Assembly (NCBI RefSeq): GCF_003569005.1 | Contig: NZ_BCUR01000001.1 | Location: forward strand, 935,893-999,892 | Length of the DNA stretch: 64,000 bases | Direction of reading: 5' to 3' | Source: Vibrio superstes | GTDB taxonomy: Bacteria; Pseudomonadota; Gammaproteobacteria; Enterobacterales; Vibrionaceae | Shown: positions 7,965-16,517 of the stretch, piece by piece | Numbering within the stretch: the first letter of the stretch is position 1 | Layout of the letters: the number at the start of each line of letters is the position of its first letter | The notes under the pieces: model-generated | Database searches by the model: none | What the model saw: the letters and a program-made list of their open reading frames with translations, nothing else | What the model was told of the DNA's origin: nothing | Program-made: the position numbers and the translations under genes

Positions 7965-8726
7965 ATGATTCTTGATTCTTTTAGCCTACAAGGCAAGGTT
8001 GCCATCGTTACCGGTTGCAACACGGGTCTTGGTCAAGGAATGGCTGTTGGTCTTGCGAGCGCAGGCTGTGACATTGTTGGTGTGAACCAATCAGATCCTG
8101 CGGAAACAAAGCAAAAGATTGAAGGGTTGGGTCGCAAGTTTATCGATGTTCGCGCCGATCTTTCTAAAACAGATGATATTCCTAACATCGTTGATCGCGC
8201 AGTGACTGAACTGGGTCGTATTGATGTATTGGTAAACAACGCAGGCATTATTCGCCGCAATGATGCTATCGACTTCTCTGAGCAAGACTGGGATGACGTG
8301 ATGAACGTCAACGTAAAATCAGTGTTCTTCCTTTCTCAAGCCGTTGCTAAGCAAATGATTGCTCAAGGAGAAGGCGGTAAGATCATCAATATTGCCTCTA
8401 TGCTTTCATTCCAGGGCGGCATCCGCGTGCCTTCTTACACGGCGTCGAAGAGCGGTGTAATGGGTGTAACACGCTTAATGGCTAACGAATGGGCGAGTCA
8501 CAATATCAATGTGAACGCTATTGCTCCGGGATACATGGCAACCAATAACACAGATGCATTGCGCGCTGACGAAAAGCGCAACAAAGAAATTGTTGACCGC
8601 ATTCCTGCGGGCCGTTGGGGCAAACCGGAAGACCTAGCAGGGCCTTGCGTATTCTTGGCTTCAGCCGCATCAGATTATGTTAACGGATACACCATTGCCG
8701 TCGATGGCGGTTGGTTATCTCGCTAA
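7965..8726 (+). CDS. kduD: 2-dehydro-3-deoxy-D-gluconate 5-dehydrogenase (KduD/DhuD-type SDR)
   Basis: This NAD(H)-dependent short-chain dehydrogenase reduces 3-deoxy-D-glycero-2,5-hexodiulosonate to 2-keto-3-deoxygluconate. The 253-residue length is typical. Visible motifs are TGCNTGLGQG (cofactor loop, from residue 16), NNAG (91-94), S145, Y158 and K162 (YTASK) and the conserved C-terminal NGYTIAVDGGWLSR. It has its own operator-bearing promoter and is followed by an RpiB-fold isomerase that would supply its substrate. Confidence 0.9.
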   Translation: MILDSFSLQGKVAIVTGCNTGLGQGMAVGLASAGCDIVGVNQSDPAETKQKIEGLGRKFIDVRADLSKTDDIPNIVDRAVTELGRIDVLVNNAGIIRRNDAIDFSEQDWDDVMNVNVKSVFFLSQAVAKQMIAQGEGGKIINIASMLSFQGGIRVPSYTASKSGVMGVTRLMANEWASHNINVNAIAPGYMATNNTDALRADEKRNKEIVDRIPAGRWGKPEDLAGPCVFLASAASDYVNGYTIAVDGGWLSR

Positions 8727-8868
8727 CCGTTACACAGGACAAATTCGGGCCAGGCTATAGTTCAAAGATAAATAGCCGTGTGTCGAGAGGATGTGCTCAT
8801 TACAGCGTATCTTCAGCCCAAGACTTATAATTAGATTAATTTATTGCAGTCTACTGCAGGAGTATTCA

Positions 8869-9504
8869 ATGAAAATCGCACTTATGATGGAAAACAGCCA
8901 AGCACCTAAAAATGCAATGGTTGCTACAGAGCTGAACAATGTTGCTGGCGGTCTTGGTCATGACGTATTCAACGTTGGTATGACTGACGAAAACGATCAT
9001 CACCTAACGTACATCCACCTTGGCATCATGGCTAGCATCCTTCTTAACTCTAGGGCTGTAGACTTCGTTGTAACGGGTTGTGGTACAGGTCAAGGTGCAT
9101 TGATGGCAAGCAACCTACACCCAGGTGTGGTTTGTGGTTACTGCCTAGAGCCATCTGATGCTTTCCTATTCAACCAAATCAACAACGGCAATGCGATTTC
9201 TCTAGCATTCGCGAAAGGTTTTGGTTGGGCGGGTGAGCTAAACGTTCGCTACATCTTCGAAAAAGCATTTACGGGTGCTCGCGGTGAAGGTTACCCAATT
9301 GAGCGTGCAGCGCCTCAACAAGCAAACGCCGCTATCCTAAGCGAAGTGAAATCTGCAGTATGTAAAGATGTGGTTTCTTCTCTACGTGCAATCGACCAAG
9401 AGCTAGTGAAGCAAGCAGTAGGGAGTGCTCAATTCCAAGAGTGCTTCTTCTCAAACTGCCAAGATTCAGAGATTGCAGAGTACGTACGCTCTCTAATCGA
9501 CTAA
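8869..9504 (+). CDS. RpiB/LacAB-fold sugar isomerase, probable DhuI-type 4-deoxy-hexosulose-uronate isomerase
   Basis: The 211-residue protein belongs to the RpiB/LacA/LacB fold; GCGTGQGAL places the catalytic cysteine at C71. In streptococcal glycosaminoglycan degradation an RpiB-fold isomerase (DhuI) replaces KduI and is paired with an SDR (DhuD), converting 4-deoxy-5-hexosulose-uronate to the 2,5-diketo acid. The same pairing here supports that role. An open frame extends up to 8791, but ATG 8869 has AGGAG about 7 bases upstream and starts the fold correctly. A strong terminator follows. Confidence 0.8.
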   Translation: MKIALMMENSQAPKNAMVATELNNVAGGLGHDVFNVGMTDENDHHLTYIHLGIMASILLNSRAVDFVVTGCGTGQGALMASNLHPGVVCGYCLEPSDAFLFNQINNGNAISLAFAKGFGWAGELNVRYIFEKAFTGARGEGYPIERAAPQQANAAILSEVKSAVCKDVVSSLRAIDQELVKQAVGSAQFQECFFSNCQDSEIAEYVRSLID

Positions 9505-9525
9505 TTCTTAGAGTTACCAAAAATT

Positions 9526-9557
9526 AAGGCCAGCTGTGTTTGCAGCTGGCCTTTGTT
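9526..9557 (+). terminator. Strong terminator after the isomerase gene
   Basis: AAGGCCAGCTG (9526-9536) pairs perfectly with CAGCTGGCCTT (9543-9553), an 11-bp stem with a 6-base loop followed by TGTTGTTT. It also separates this unit from the convergent CurA-type gene. Confidence 0.85.
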
Positions 9558-9585
9558 GTTTCTGGATGGAACATAGAAAGAGCGG

Positions 9586-10614
9586 TTAAACTGGCTGGTT
9601 AGTTTGCACTACTAATTTGCCGAAGTTCTTCCCTTCAAGTAGACCAATAAAAGACTCCGGTGCGTTCTCAAGTCCTTCAACAAGATGCTCTTTGTAAGTG
9701 ATTTTCCCCTCACTTAGCCAAGCCTTCATTTGCTGAGCAAATTCAGGGTAACGGTGACCGTAATCATCAAATATGATGAAGCCTTGCATCTTGATTCTCT
9801 TCACGAGCAGTTGTCCCATGAGCATGGAAAGACGGTCTGGGCCATCAGGAAGAGAAGTAGCATTGTATTGAGAGATCAGGCCACAAAGAGGAACCCGAGC
9901 TGAAGTGTTTAGCAAAGGCATTACTGCATCAAAGACCTTACCGCCAACGTTTTCAAAATAGACATCGATACCGTTGCTACATGCATTGGCTAGTTGCTCA
10001 GCAAGGTCATCGGCTTTGTGATCGATACAAGCATCAAACCCAAGAGTATCTACAGCGAAGCGGCACTTTTCTTCACCGCCAGCGATGCCAATGACTTTGC
10101 ACCCTTTGATCTTCGCAATCTGCCCTACCATCGATCCCACTGCGCCAGTCGCAGCGGCAACAACAACGGTTTCTCCTGGCTTAGGTTGGCCTATATCGAG
10201 TAGCCCCATATAGGCGGTAAAGCCAGGCATGCCCATTACACCCAGTGCATAAGAAGGGTTTTCTGGATTCATGCCCAACCGGATGAGCCCTTCGCCATTA
10301 GATGTTGCATAGTCTTGCCATCCGCTATAAGCGAGTACCCACTCACCAACAGTAAATTCAGTGTGCTTAGATTCAACTATCTGGCATACCGTACCCGCCA
10401 CCATGACCTCACCAATTGCGACAGGGTCAGCATAGGATTTTGCGTCACTCATTCTTCCTCTCATGTAAGGGTCTAATGAGAGATAGACGCTTCGTAGCAA
10501 TATCTCACCGTCTTCCAAACTAGGTAAATTGGTGGTTTGTAGGCGGAAGTTATCTAGGGTTGGAGCGCCAATTGGGCGTGAAGCGAGAACGAGTTGGCGG
10601 TTCGTTGAGGTCAT
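9586..10614 (-). CDS. NADP-dependent MDR-family reductase (CurA-like)
   Basis: The 342-residue zinc-free medium-chain reductase resembles the leukotriene B4 dehydrogenase / CurA group, which reduces the C=C bond of alpha,beta-unsaturated carbonyls with NADPH. Evidence is the substrate-domain signature SLDPYMRGRM near residue 50, the nucleotide-binding stretch VVVAAATGAVGSMVGQIAKI, and YFENVGG further on. The ATG has only a modest upstream site. It is a likely detoxification enzyme; the natural substrate is unknown. Confidence 0.87.
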   Translation of the reverse strand: MTSTNRQLVLASRPIGAPTLDNFRLQTTNLPSLEDGEILLRSVYLSLDPYMRGRMSDAKSYADPVAIGEVMVAGTVCQIVESKHTEFTVGEWVLAYSGWQDYATSNGEGLIRLGMNPENPSYALGVMGMPGFTAYMGLLDIGQPKPGETVVVAAATGAVGSMVGQIAKIKGCKVIGIAGGEEKCRFAVDTLGFDACIDHKADDLAEQLANACSNGIDVYFENVGGKVFDAVMPLLNTSARVPLCGLISQYNATSLPDGPDRLSMLMGQLLVKRIKMQGFIIFDDYGHRYPEFAQQMKAWLSEGKITYKEHLVEGLENAPESFIGLLEGKNFGKLVVQTNQPV

Positions 10615-10649
10615 GAATATTCCTTGTGGGTAATCAACAATTTAATCGC

Positions 10650-10669
10650 AAAAGGTCAACAGACCCTAG
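10650..10669. repeat. GGTCTGTTGACC-type short repeat, copy at a gene 3' end
   Basis: AAAAGGTCAACAGACC (10650-10665) continues into CTAG; the reverse-strand TAG (10666-10668) is the stop codon of the diheme peroxidase gene. Related copies occur at 14122-14139 and 22438-22483, also at gene 3' ends. Confidence 0.65.
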
Positions 10670-11901
10670 TCAAACGGGTCACTGTATTTCTCATCGCTGA
10701 GCATCTCATCATCGGTTAGTGTGTTGAGAAAGGCAACTAAAGCCGCCTTTTCCTCCTCACTAAAATTGAACCTGATAGGGTTTCCCTCTGAATCGATTAA
10801 AGGAGCGCTTAGGCGAGGGTGACTTTGAATGCCGCTACTGTAGTGTTCTATGACCCCTTGTAACGTATCGAAGCGTCCATCGTGCATATATGGCGCAGAG
10901 ACGGCGATATTGCGAAGAGACGGAGCTTTAAATTTTCCTTCGTCTCGTCGCTCTCCTGTGGTTTCCATAATACCCAAGTCATTAGTCGATTCCGCATCTA
11001 AACCATTATTGGTTGAATCGGTTGTGCCTCCTGTGCCATCAGGAATAGGGCCTAGAAAGGCTTCTGTGACGTGGCAACCTACGCAGTTGGCAGAGCTACC
11101 ATCATCAAGCTCTCTAGGTAACATAAAGAGGTCTTTTCCCAAGTTTTCTTGCTCGGTAAAGCTTGGGAAGTCCACTACGGGGGAAGATACTTCGCTGCGT
11201 GCGATATCGTAACGCGAGGTGGTACTTACTAAGCTTCTGATGAACTGAGCAAGGGCTCTTGCGATGCGATCACTTGAGATAGTGTCATCCCCAAATGCAT
11301 CATTGAAAAGGGGAGGATAGTAGGTTTGGTTTGTCACTATTTCTTCCAACTCAGCAAGAATCAGCCCCATTTCTATAGGGTCTTCAAAGGGCATTAACAC
11401 CTGTTCTTCTAAGCTACTTGCGCGTTCATCCCAAAAGAACTTGCCACTGGAGTAGAACGTTGCGTTAACCAAACTCATAGAGTGGCGGCGAGTCGATTCA
11501 CCATTAAAGCCAGTGCTCAATACATTGGTATCTGAAAATCCATGCTCGGCTTGATGGCATGAGGCACAAGCAACGCTTCCGTTGGCACTTAGTTTTTTGT
11601 CGTAAAAGAGTACTCGTCCGAGCGTGGCCCCTGCATCCGTAATGGGGTTGTCATTGGGAGTATTATCAAAATCAATGGCAGCATGTTGAAACTGAAACCG
11701 GTCGGGAAAATCATTTTGAGTTAAATGGGAGGGAAGCTCGATACTGGCGTAATTAAAGTGCTCGGATGGAAGAGAAGGCTCTGTGCCATTAGAGTTTGAG
11801 ATATTGTCATCAATACCATCACTGTTGTCGCTGTCATTGCATGCGCTCAACACCATAACTGGACCCATGATTAGCCCAATAGTAAGTAACCGCTGTAGCA
11901 T
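10666..11901 (-). CDS. Diheme cytochrome c peroxidase (CcpA/MauG family) lipoprotein
   Basis: The 411-residue protein has a lipoprotein signal ending VLSAC (C21) and two heme-c attachment sites, CASCH (112-116) and CVGCH (273-277), with the typical family blocks LGRVLFYDKKLS, MPFEDPIEMG and APYMHDGRFDTL. Members reduce hydrogen peroxide in the periplasm or oxidise substrates via high-valent heme. The linker after the lipid cysteine is rich in D, N and S. A longer frame reaches 11961, but ATG 11901 gives the clean lipoprotein signal. The stop codon lies in a short repeat. Confidence 0.88.
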   Translation of the reverse strand: MLQRLLTIGLIMGPVMVLSACNDSDNSDGIDDNISNSNGTEPSLPSEHFNYASIELPSHLTQNDFPDRFQFQHAAIDFDNTPNDNPITDAGATLGRVLFYDKKLSANGSVACASCHQAEHGFSDTNVLSTGFNGESTRRHSMSLVNATFYSSGKFFWDERASSLEEQVLMPFEDPIEMGLILAELEEIVTNQTYYPPLFNDAFGDDTISSDRIARALAQFIRSLVSTTSRYDIARSEVSSPVVDFPSFTEQENLGKDLFMLPRELDDGSSANCVGCHVTEAFLGPIPDGTGGTTDSTNNGLDAESTNDLGIMETTGERRDEGKFKAPSLRNIAVSAPYMHDGRFDTLQGVIEHYSSGIQSHPRLSAPLIDSEGNPIRFNFSEEEKAALVAFLNTLTDDEMLSDEKYSDPFD

Positions 11902-12167
11902 GATACCCCACCTATCTAAGAAAAACGCTGGCGTAAGCATAACAACGCTAGTGTAAAGCAACGTAAAGAAGCCATTTTTCTTGCTGTGTTACCTCAGAAA
12001 AAAGCGATTTACTTAATTTTTATAACAAGTTACGTAACATCACTATTTTAACGACAGTATCGAGGTTTTTAGCATGTAAGAATGGTCAGGTAATTATTAC
12101 GATTGATAGAATACTCATATACAGCTAATTACACGATTGATCGGCGAGAACGACCAAGGATAGGTTT

Positions 12168-13364
12168 ATGCTTCACAAGATTATAGTCAGTGTTAAAAAA
12201 CCGTTCTTGAAGATGCTGCCAATTCCTGAACCAAAGCTAGTGGAGGGTCAGGGTGCGGTTAGTCAAATCGCAGAGCTTTGCCTATCACTTGGCATTCGTC
12301 ACCCTTTGGTGGTAACAGATAAGGTATTGGTCAAGTTGGGTGTTGTTGATTCGATACGAACGCCTCTGCGTGAAGCTCAGATTTCTTTTTCTCTGTTCGA
12401 TGATGTGGACCCAGACCCAGGGTTTGAGGTTGTGCGAAATGGAGTCCGTCAGTTTGTGGAAAATCATTGTGATGGCATTGTAGCGATTGGTGGTGGGTCA
12501 CCGATTGATTGTGCTAAAGCGATCTCCGCTTGCACAAAGACCAATAAAGATGTGAGTAAGCTTCTTGGGTTAATGAGAGTGCGTAGACCTATTTATCCAG
12601 TGATTGCCATTCCAACGACCTCGGGGACGGGTTCAGAGGGTACAGTGGCAGCCGTGATCAGCGACCATCAAGCACGAAAGAAATGGGCAATTACCGATCC
12701 CTTTATTGTCCCAAAGATCGCTCTTTTAGACCCCAATTTGCTAGTTGGTCTGCCCCCTCAAATTACCGCGGAAACAGGGGTGGATGCGCTTACCCACGCC
12801 ATAGAGTCCTATATCAGTGGTTATGCAAACAACTACTCTAAACAGCTTTCTATTTCAGCAATTCAACGCATTTTTAGGTACTTGTCGGTAGCGGTAAAGG
12901 ATGGCAATAATCTAAATGCTCGGCAAGAGATGGCACGAGCTAGTTATGAAGCTGGTCTTGCATTTACCCGAACCTACATTGGTTATGTACATGCTGTGGC
13001 TCACCAACTTGGTGCTTTCTATCATATTCCTCATGGTCGTGCGAACGCCATCGTATTGCCATCGGTACTAAGGTTTATTGCAACAACAGACCCCAAACCA
13101 GTAGCCTCACTGGCCAGGGCTGTAGGTTGCACCATGGAAGATAGCGATAGAGAAAATGCGTTAGCGTTTATAGAGAAAGTCGAGGGATTACTTACGCAAT
13201 TGGGTATTCCTGACTTTGTTGCGGAGCTAAAAATTGCGGACATTTCTCAAATAGCGAAGCAGGCTATTGATGAGGCGTTTGGTAATTACCCTGTGCCTGT
13301 TGAAATGAGTGAAGTGCAGTGCCAGAACATGTTGAAAGGACTAGTCAAGAGGATGGACAAATGA
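12168..13364 (+). CDS. Iron-containing alcohol dehydrogenase
   Basis: The 398-residue group III Fe-ADH shows the NAD-binding motif GGGSPIDCAKAIS (about residue 105), TTSGTGSE, and the metal-binding stretches DALTHAIESYIS and HAVAHQLGAFYHIPHG, which hold the expected histidine ligands. These cytosolic enzymes interconvert alcohols and aldehydes; substrate cannot be predicted. Its stop overlaps the following small membrane-protein gene (ATGA), so the two are translationally coupled. The N terminus is about 15 residues longer than usual, and an internal ATG (MLPIPEPKLVEG) is possible. Confidence 0.88.
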   Translation: MLHKIIVSVKKPFLKMLPIPEPKLVEGQGAVSQIAELCLSLGIRHPLVVTDKVLVKLGVVDSIRTPLREAQISFSLFDDVDPDPGFEVVRNGVRQFVENHCDGIVAIGGGSPIDCAKAISACTKTNKDVSKLLGLMRVRRPIYPVIAIPTTSGTGSEGTVAAVISDHQARKKWAITDPFIVPKIALLDPNLLVGLPPQITAETGVDALTHAIESYISGYANNYSKQLSISAIQRIFRYLSVAVKDGNNLNARQEMARASYEAGLAFTRTYIGYVHAVAHQLGAFYHIPHGRANAIVLPSVLRFIATTDPKPVASLARAVGCTMEDSDRENALAFIEKVEGLLTQLGIPDFVAELKIADISQIAKQAIDEAFGNYPVPVEMSEVQCQNMLKGLVKRMDK

Positions 13365-13591
13365 CAACCAAGAGTCATAAGAGTCAAATTAGAATCATTG
13401 GTGCAATGCTAGTTGTAGCTTTTTTGTCTATCTTTGGGCACATCATTTTGACCCCGGTATTAGCAAAAATGGGGTGGGTTGAATATGTCGCTGCTGCTAT
13501 TCCGTTTACCATGATGGGGCTTTGTGTGTGGGCTGTGCGTGATGCGGCAAAGGCATTGGATGATGAAAATGAAGACAGCGACCCTTCTTGA
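13361..13591 (+). CDS. Small two-TM membrane protein coupled to Fe-ADH
   Basis: The 76-residue protein has two hydrophobic helices (about residues 11-31 and 38-58) and an acidic C-terminal tail (DDENEDSDPS). I do not recognise the family. ATG 13361 overlaps the Fe-ADH stop by four bases, and a longer frame starting at 13319 would lie inside Fe-ADH. The coupling suggests it works with the alcohol dehydrogenase, perhaps at the membrane, but there is no direct evidence. Confidence 0.7.
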   Translation: MTTKSHKSQIRIIGAMLVVAFLSIFGHIILTPVLAKMGWVEYVAAAIPFTMMGLCVWAVRDAAKALDDENEDSDPS

Positions 13592-13645
13592 GTCTATAGC
13601 CACGCTTGTTATAACTTCAATTGAAAGCTAAAGTTAACTTAAAGT
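13588..13645 (+). promoter_or_regulatory. soxR promoter with SoxR-box-like palindrome downstream
   Basis: A promoter TTGAGT (13588-13593), 16-bp spacer, TATAAC (13610-13615) precedes soxR, placing transcription start near 13622. At 13628-13645 the sequence has the AAGTTAACTT core of the SoxR box, identical to the ten central bases of the E. coli soxS box, with partly conserved flanks. A second palindrome TTCAATTGAA is at 13616-13625. A site in the leader would fit autorepression by SoxR. Confidence 0.55.
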
Positions 13646-13647
13646 TT

Positions 13648-14139
13648 ATGGGGGTGTTATTGACTTTGAATACACGTTTTTTCACGGTAGGTGAGGCGGC
13701 CAAACGTTGCGGGGTTGCTACGTCGGCCTTGCGTTTTTACGAGAGTAAAGGGCTGATAGAAAGCATCAGAACAGAAGGCAATCAAAGGCGTTATCCTGCT
13801 AGCACCATTCGCGTTATTTCCGTTATTAAGGCGGCACAACAAATAGGGGTGAGTTTAGATGAGATCAAACTTGCACTGAAAACCCTGCCTAATCATAAAC
13901 AGCCAACCAAAAAAGACTGGGCTCGAATGTCCAAGCGGTGGGCGGCATCCTTAGATCAGAAGATACTCGAGATGCAGCGACTAAGAGATAACCTAGATGG
14001 CTGCATTGGCTGTGGATGCTTGTCGTTAAAAAGTTGCAAGTTATTCAACCCAGAAGATACCGCGTCTGCGCAAGGAACGGGAGCTAGATACCTAATCGAT
14101 GGCTCGCCAAAGACGGAGATTAGGGTCAACAGACCTTAA
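13648..14139 (+). CDS. soxR: Redox-sensing MerR-family regulator SoxR
   Basis: The protein has a MerR-type winged helix-turn-helix (FFTVGEAAKRCGVATSALRF), a dimerisation coiled coil, and the [2Fe-2S] signature CIGCGCLSLKSC with cysteines at 119, 122, 124 and 130 in this numbering. SoxR senses redox-cycling compounds through cluster oxidation. The start is uncertain: ATG 13648 has no ribosome-binding site, TTG 13660 has GGGGGTG five bases upstream, and the frame is open to TTG 13621. The final residues RVNRP and the stop come from a short intergenic repeat. The last four bases are shared with the convergent lipoprotein gene. Confidence 0.88.
   Translation: MGVLLTLNTRFFTVGEAAKRCGVATSALRFYESKGLIESIRTEGNQRRYPASTIRVISVIKAAQQIGVSLDEIKLALKTLPNHKQPTKKDWARMSKRWAASLDQKILEMQRLRDNLDGCIGCGCLSLKSCKLFNPEDTASAQGTGARYLIDGSPKTEIRVNRP
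14122..14139. repeat. GGTCTGTTGACC-type repeat forming the soxR 3' end
   Basis: AGGGTCAACAGACCTTAA encodes the last codons and the stop of soxR, and its TTA also gives the stop codon of the convergent DUF4156 gene. The core GGTCAACAGACC matches the copy at 10654-10665. Confidence 0.6.
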
Positions 14140-14483
14140 TCTTGAGGTGGCTTTGGTGGGCAATTGTAGGCAGTACCCACAAAGGTTGCTGACGTCTTGA
14201 AATAGTGAGGGCTAAGTAAAACGACCGTATTTGCTTGAGTTAAGTAAGCATTGTTTTTGATCTCATTAATTGCCCCTTGGATAAGTACATCATTGGGGTA
14301 AAAAAGATAAGAATACCAATGCCCTTCACTGCCTGTTACTTCTCCAACCCATTCGCAGTTTCTTACCAATGGTGCATTGTTAGTGCGAACTTGCACGTTC
14401 TTTGCTTCTGGCATCAGCGCTATTTCTGGCGAAGTACACCCCACCAAAGCCATCGAAACTCCCAACGCCAACCAATGCTTCAT
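14136..14483 (-). CDS. DUF4156-family lipoprotein
   Basis: This 115-residue protein has a lipoprotein signal (MALVGC, C16) and reads as a DUF4156 member: a conserved NCEWVGEVTGSEGHWYSYLF stretch followed by GAINEIKNNAYLTQANTV. Two conserved cysteines (NCEW and YNCPP) suggest a periplasmic disulfide. Its function is unknown. It converges on soxR with a 4-base overlap of the two stop codons. Confidence 0.8.
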   Translation of the reverse strand: MKHWLALGVSMALVGCTSPEIALMPEAKNVQVRTNNAPLVRNCEWVGEVTGSEGHWYSYLFYPNDVLIQGAINEIKNNAYLTQANTVVLLSPHYFKTSATFVGTAYNCPPKPPQD

Positions 14484-14665
14484 GATTTCCCTTAATTAAC
14501 CGACTTAATCGACTTTGAATTCAGTTTTCTCAATGAATTGTTAACGAGGAGCCATTTAAATTCAATTGTTTAACTGATTTCTTTTGCATGAGCTTTGTGA
14601 TTTATTAAAGTATTGTAAAAGAAGACTCATCGTTTTAGGGTGAGTTGAGGATTTGAGAACCCTTA

Positions 14666-15676
14666 ATGGAATTGTGCACGCAGAGACTATCCCTGACCCC
14701 TTTATCTGAACACGACTGGACACTGTTTCATAGCTTGCATGTGGATGAGCGTGTGATTGAATTGTGCTTTGACGAGCCTAGTCGTAACGATATTCAGTTA
14801 CGCTTTCAAGCGAGAATTCAGCCTTGGAGTAAGAACTCTCTTCATTGGTTATGCTTGGTAATAACTGATCGCGCTTCAGGGCAACAAGTTGGGCTGACAG
14901 GGTTTTGTATGCAAGATGATGTTGCCGAAGTCGGCTACATGTTGCTGCCTAAGTTTCAGGGGCTAGGCTATGCTACAGAGTCTTTGCAATGTTTAGTCGA
15001 CTGGGCAAAGCACACCCATGACATCAAGCAGTTTTCCGCGACGGTAACCAAAGGCAATCTAGGCTCTGAGCGAGTACTGGAAAAATCCGGCTTTTCTCTC
15101 ACCAAAATCATCCCTGACGCTTATGTGATAAATGGTATTTCTCATACCGACCACATATACCAGCGCTCAATTCAGGCCCCCTCTGCAGTGAATACTATTC
15201 TATTTGATTGGGGTGATACCTTGATGGTTGATTTACCTGATCAACAGGGAAAGATGTGCGACTGGCCTGAGGTCTATACGCTAGAAGGCGCTATTGAGGT
15301 TCTTAAAACCCTTTCCAAACACCATCAAATTTACGTGGCAACCAATGCAGAAGACTCAACCGAAAGTGACATCCACAACGCTTTTCAAAGAGCAGGTTTA
15401 GCCACGTTCATCTCTGGATACTTCTGCAAAGCTAATCTTGGTATAGGTAAGGGGAGTGCAGCGTTCTTTAGCAAGATAGCGCAGGCGTTAGATGTGCATC
15501 CTGAGTCGATGTTGATGGTTGGAGACACACTAGATAAAGACATCAACCCTGCTATCAAAGCAGGATTGAAGGTGGTTTGGTTCAATCGACAACATACGCT
15601 TGTTGAAGGGGAGCGGACTATCCCTCAGATTGACACTCTATATGAGCTACCAAATGCGGTGAAAAACTTGCAATAA
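14666..15676 (+). CDS. GNAT acetyltransferase fused to a HAD-family hydrolase
   Basis: Residues 1 to about 165 are a RimJ/RimL-type N-acetyltransferase (CTQRLSLTPLSEHDW, then EVGYMLLPKFQGLGYATESL with the acetyl-CoA loop, then NLGSERVLEKSGF). Residues from about 172 to the end are a HAD phosphatase-like domain with motif I DWGDTL, a catalytic-lysine candidate in GIGKGS, and motif IV VGDTLDKDI. In motif I the first residue is D and the second catalytic position is also D (DWGD), so it should be active. Both domains are complete and joined in frame. Confidence 0.85.
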   Translation: MELCTQRLSLTPLSEHDWTLFHSLHVDERVIELCFDEPSRNDIQLRFQARIQPWSKNSLHWLCLVITDRASGQQVGLTGFCMQDDVAEVGYMLLPKFQGLGYATESLQCLVDWAKHTHDIKQFSATVTKGNLGSERVLEKSGFSLTKIIPDAYVINGISHTDHIYQRSIQAPSAVNTILFDWGDTLMVDLPDQQGKMCDWPEVYTLEGAIEVLKTLSKHHQIYVATNAEDSTESDIHNAFQRAGLATFISGYFCKANLGIGKGSAAFFSKIAQALDVHPESMLMVGDTLDKDINPAIKAGLKVVWFNRQHTLVEGERTIPQIDTLYELPNAVKNLQ

Positions 15677-15683
15677 ATTGGGG

Positions 15684-16217
15684 TTAGCGAGTGCGGATGA
15701 AGGTGTTCTTTACCATGTGATCCGCTAACCTTTCGCAGCCTACGTGTTTAAACTTTAAAGGTGCGGATAGTTCGGAAAATAAGGGGATACCTCCGCCGAG
15801 AAGGATAGGGATGGTGGTGATAATGAGTTCATCAATCAGATCTTTTTGCAGGAAGCTCTGTATTGTCTTTCCTCCATCAATATAGAGTTTCTCAAAGCCT
15901 TTTTGATTGAGTGATTGAACAAGTTCAGATAGCTCTCCATTGACTAAAAACACCTTGCCTTCTAATCCTTCAGGTACCTTTTTCAGTGTATTACTTAGTA
16001 CAAATACTGGTTTAGAGTACGGCCAGTCAATCCCAAAATTAAGCACAATCTCTAGAGTATTCCGACCCATTATCAGAGCGTCAACACGATCCATAAATGC
16101 CGCAAATCCAAAATCTGAACCCTCTGGGTTAGGCACATCATGAAGCCAATCAATTTGATTGTTTTTGTCTGCGATAAAGCCATCAAGGCTAGTGGCGATG
16201 TAAACGATGTTTGGCAT
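15684..16217 (-). CDS. Dihydrofolate-reductase-like protein (RibD C-terminal domain)
   Basis: The 177-residue protein is a single RibD-C / DHFR-like domain: NIVYIATSLDGFIADKNNQI at the N terminus, LIMGRNTLEIV, and LYIDGGKTIQSFL with the NADPH-binding glycines. Stand-alone members (YyaP/YwjB type) have mostly unknown substrates. It converges on the GNAT-HAD gene with a 7-base gap. Start ATG 16217 is the first possible one and fits the fold. Confidence 0.85.
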   Translation of the reverse strand: MPNIVYIATSLDGFIADKNNQIDWLHDVPNPEGSDFGFAAFMDRVDALIMGRNTLEIVLNFGIDWPYSKPVFVLSNTLKKVPEGLEGKVFLVNGELSELVQSLNQKGFEKLYIDGGKTIQSFLQKDLIDELIITTIPILLGGGIPLFSELSAPLKFKHVGCERLADHMVKNTFIRTR

Positions 16218-16517
16218 TAGTTCGACTCATATAAGCAGTAATTCATCAGATTACTATACATCGGATACTTAGCTTGATTGAGTAAAAAACAAAATGATGG
16301 AAAGAGTGTGGCTAGAATTTGCGCTTGTTCTTTTCATGTTTTGTTACGGATAACATTATCATTAAAGCTCAATAAGCTATTGTTTTATATAGGTGTTGAT
16401 GATTCTTGATGTATCTTTTTGTGAGTTAATGTTCTTGAAATGTTGCTGTAATATTTTTTTCATTAACTCTGCCTACATTCCATTTCAAATTTACTAAATG
16501 GAATGTAGGAATTAACA
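16218..16517. promoter_or_regulatory. Gene-free promoter region and hairpin leader of the metallophosphoesterase gene
   Basis: No coding sequence is seen in this AT-rich 300-bp gap. At its right end CCTACATTCCATTT (16472-16485) and AAATGGAATGTAGG (16496-16509) form a perfect 14-bp stem with a 10-base loop. The AGGA ribosome-binding site of the next gene lies at the edge of the right arm. Confidence 0.7.
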
